64,000 nt of DNA, taken from positions 2,589,122 through 2,653,121 of the forward strand of contig MU001492.1 in the NCBI GenBank assembly GCA_010093485.1. Reading direction: 5' to 3'. This DNA comes from Karstenula rhodostoma CBS 690.94 (Eukaryota; Ascomycota; Dothideomycetes; Pleosporales; Didymosphaeriaceae). The position numbers and the translations under genes are program-made. Of this stretch, positions 63,946 to 64,000 are shown in pieces. Below the pieces are notes generated by a model, which was not told the origin of the DNA, did not search any database, and worked only from the letters and a program-made list of their open reading frames with translations. Each line of letters begins with the position of its first letter. The first letter of the stretch is position 1.

Positions 63946-64000
63946 TTCCCTAATCTACTCCTATAGATTCTATCTTTTTAGTAGAAGTATTTACTCTACT

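Larger units (their letters stand above)
22336..64000. other. RIP-mutated AT-rich heterochromatic block
   Basis: From about 22,336 to the end the composition changes abruptly. CA and TG dinucleotides, present throughout the gene arm, almost vanish; I found only about a dozen in 41.7 kb. Remaining C is mostly in CT or CC, remaining G in AG or GG. This is the expected product of C-to-T change at CpA on both strands, as in repeat-induced point mutation. As a result there is essentially no ATG, and every former coding frame is broken by TAA/TAG at old Gln or Trp codons. All discernible sequence is transposon relic. Confidence 0.95.

Noticed and set aside
22336..64000. Mitochondrial or plasmid DNA because of extreme AT content
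   Set aside because: Recognisable nuclear Gypsy and Copia elements with TSDs and transition-only decay, and direct continuity with nuclear genes, explain the composition.

Overview
The window is nuclear DNA from a filamentous ascomycete (Pezizomycotina, possibly a Dothideomycete). The first 22.1 kb carries short spliced genes with 50-100 bp GT-AG introns, typical fungal promoters and ordinary composition. The remaining 41.7 kb is an extremely AT-rich block with the footprint of repeat-induced point mutation (RIP): CA and TG dinucleotides are almost extinct, so ATG start codons are essentially absent and no ATG-started reading frame of useful length exists there.

Gene-rich arm (1-22,335), in order: NAD kinase (minus, C-terminus outside the window); spermidine synthase SPE3 (minus); a SAM-dependent methyltransferase of the fungal AusD-like family (plus, divergent from SPE3); coatomer epsilon subunit SEC28 (plus); a glycerophosphodiester phosphodiesterase resembling Pgc1 (plus); gamma-tubulin (plus); a 99-residue MYND zinc-finger protein (plus); a flavin polyamine/amine oxidase (plus); a HET-domain protein (plus); an AIM9-like mitochondrial phosphotransferase (minus). 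This is mostly housekeeping. Two entries touch polyamine metabolism (SPE3 for synthesis, the amine oxidase for turnover), about 10 kb apart.

Heterochromatic arm (22,336-64,000): reading LTR ends and target-site duplications (TSDs) by eye resolves it into a nested stack. An unclassified element (U1a) was hit by a minus-strand Gypsy element (Gypsy-2, 22,902-46,931, TSD TCTAG/TTTAG). That was hit by a plus-strand Gypsy element (Gypsy-1, 25,661-39,891, TSD TTTTA). Its integrase region received a 1.31-kb element (X, 13-bp TSD), which received a full Copia element (31,966-37,497, TSD CTAAT). Side insertions include a poly(A)-tailed LINE-like element, a short 5'-truncated relative of it, and three copies of a 1.3-kb family with 10-11 bp TSDs. 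A second copy of U1 (U1b, about 54,880-61,353) carries a solo Copia LTR. The window ends in further LTR pieces, so the block continues.

In the Gypsy relics the RIP substitutions can be read at motif level: all four zinc-knuckle ligands became Tyr, the YFDD reverse-transcriptase motif became YFNN, and the protease DSGAT became DFSTT. The innermost Copia element keeps the most CA/TG sites, consistent with it being youngest. The block could be an AT isochore, subtelomeric heterochromatin or part of a regional centromere; the sequence alone cannot decide.
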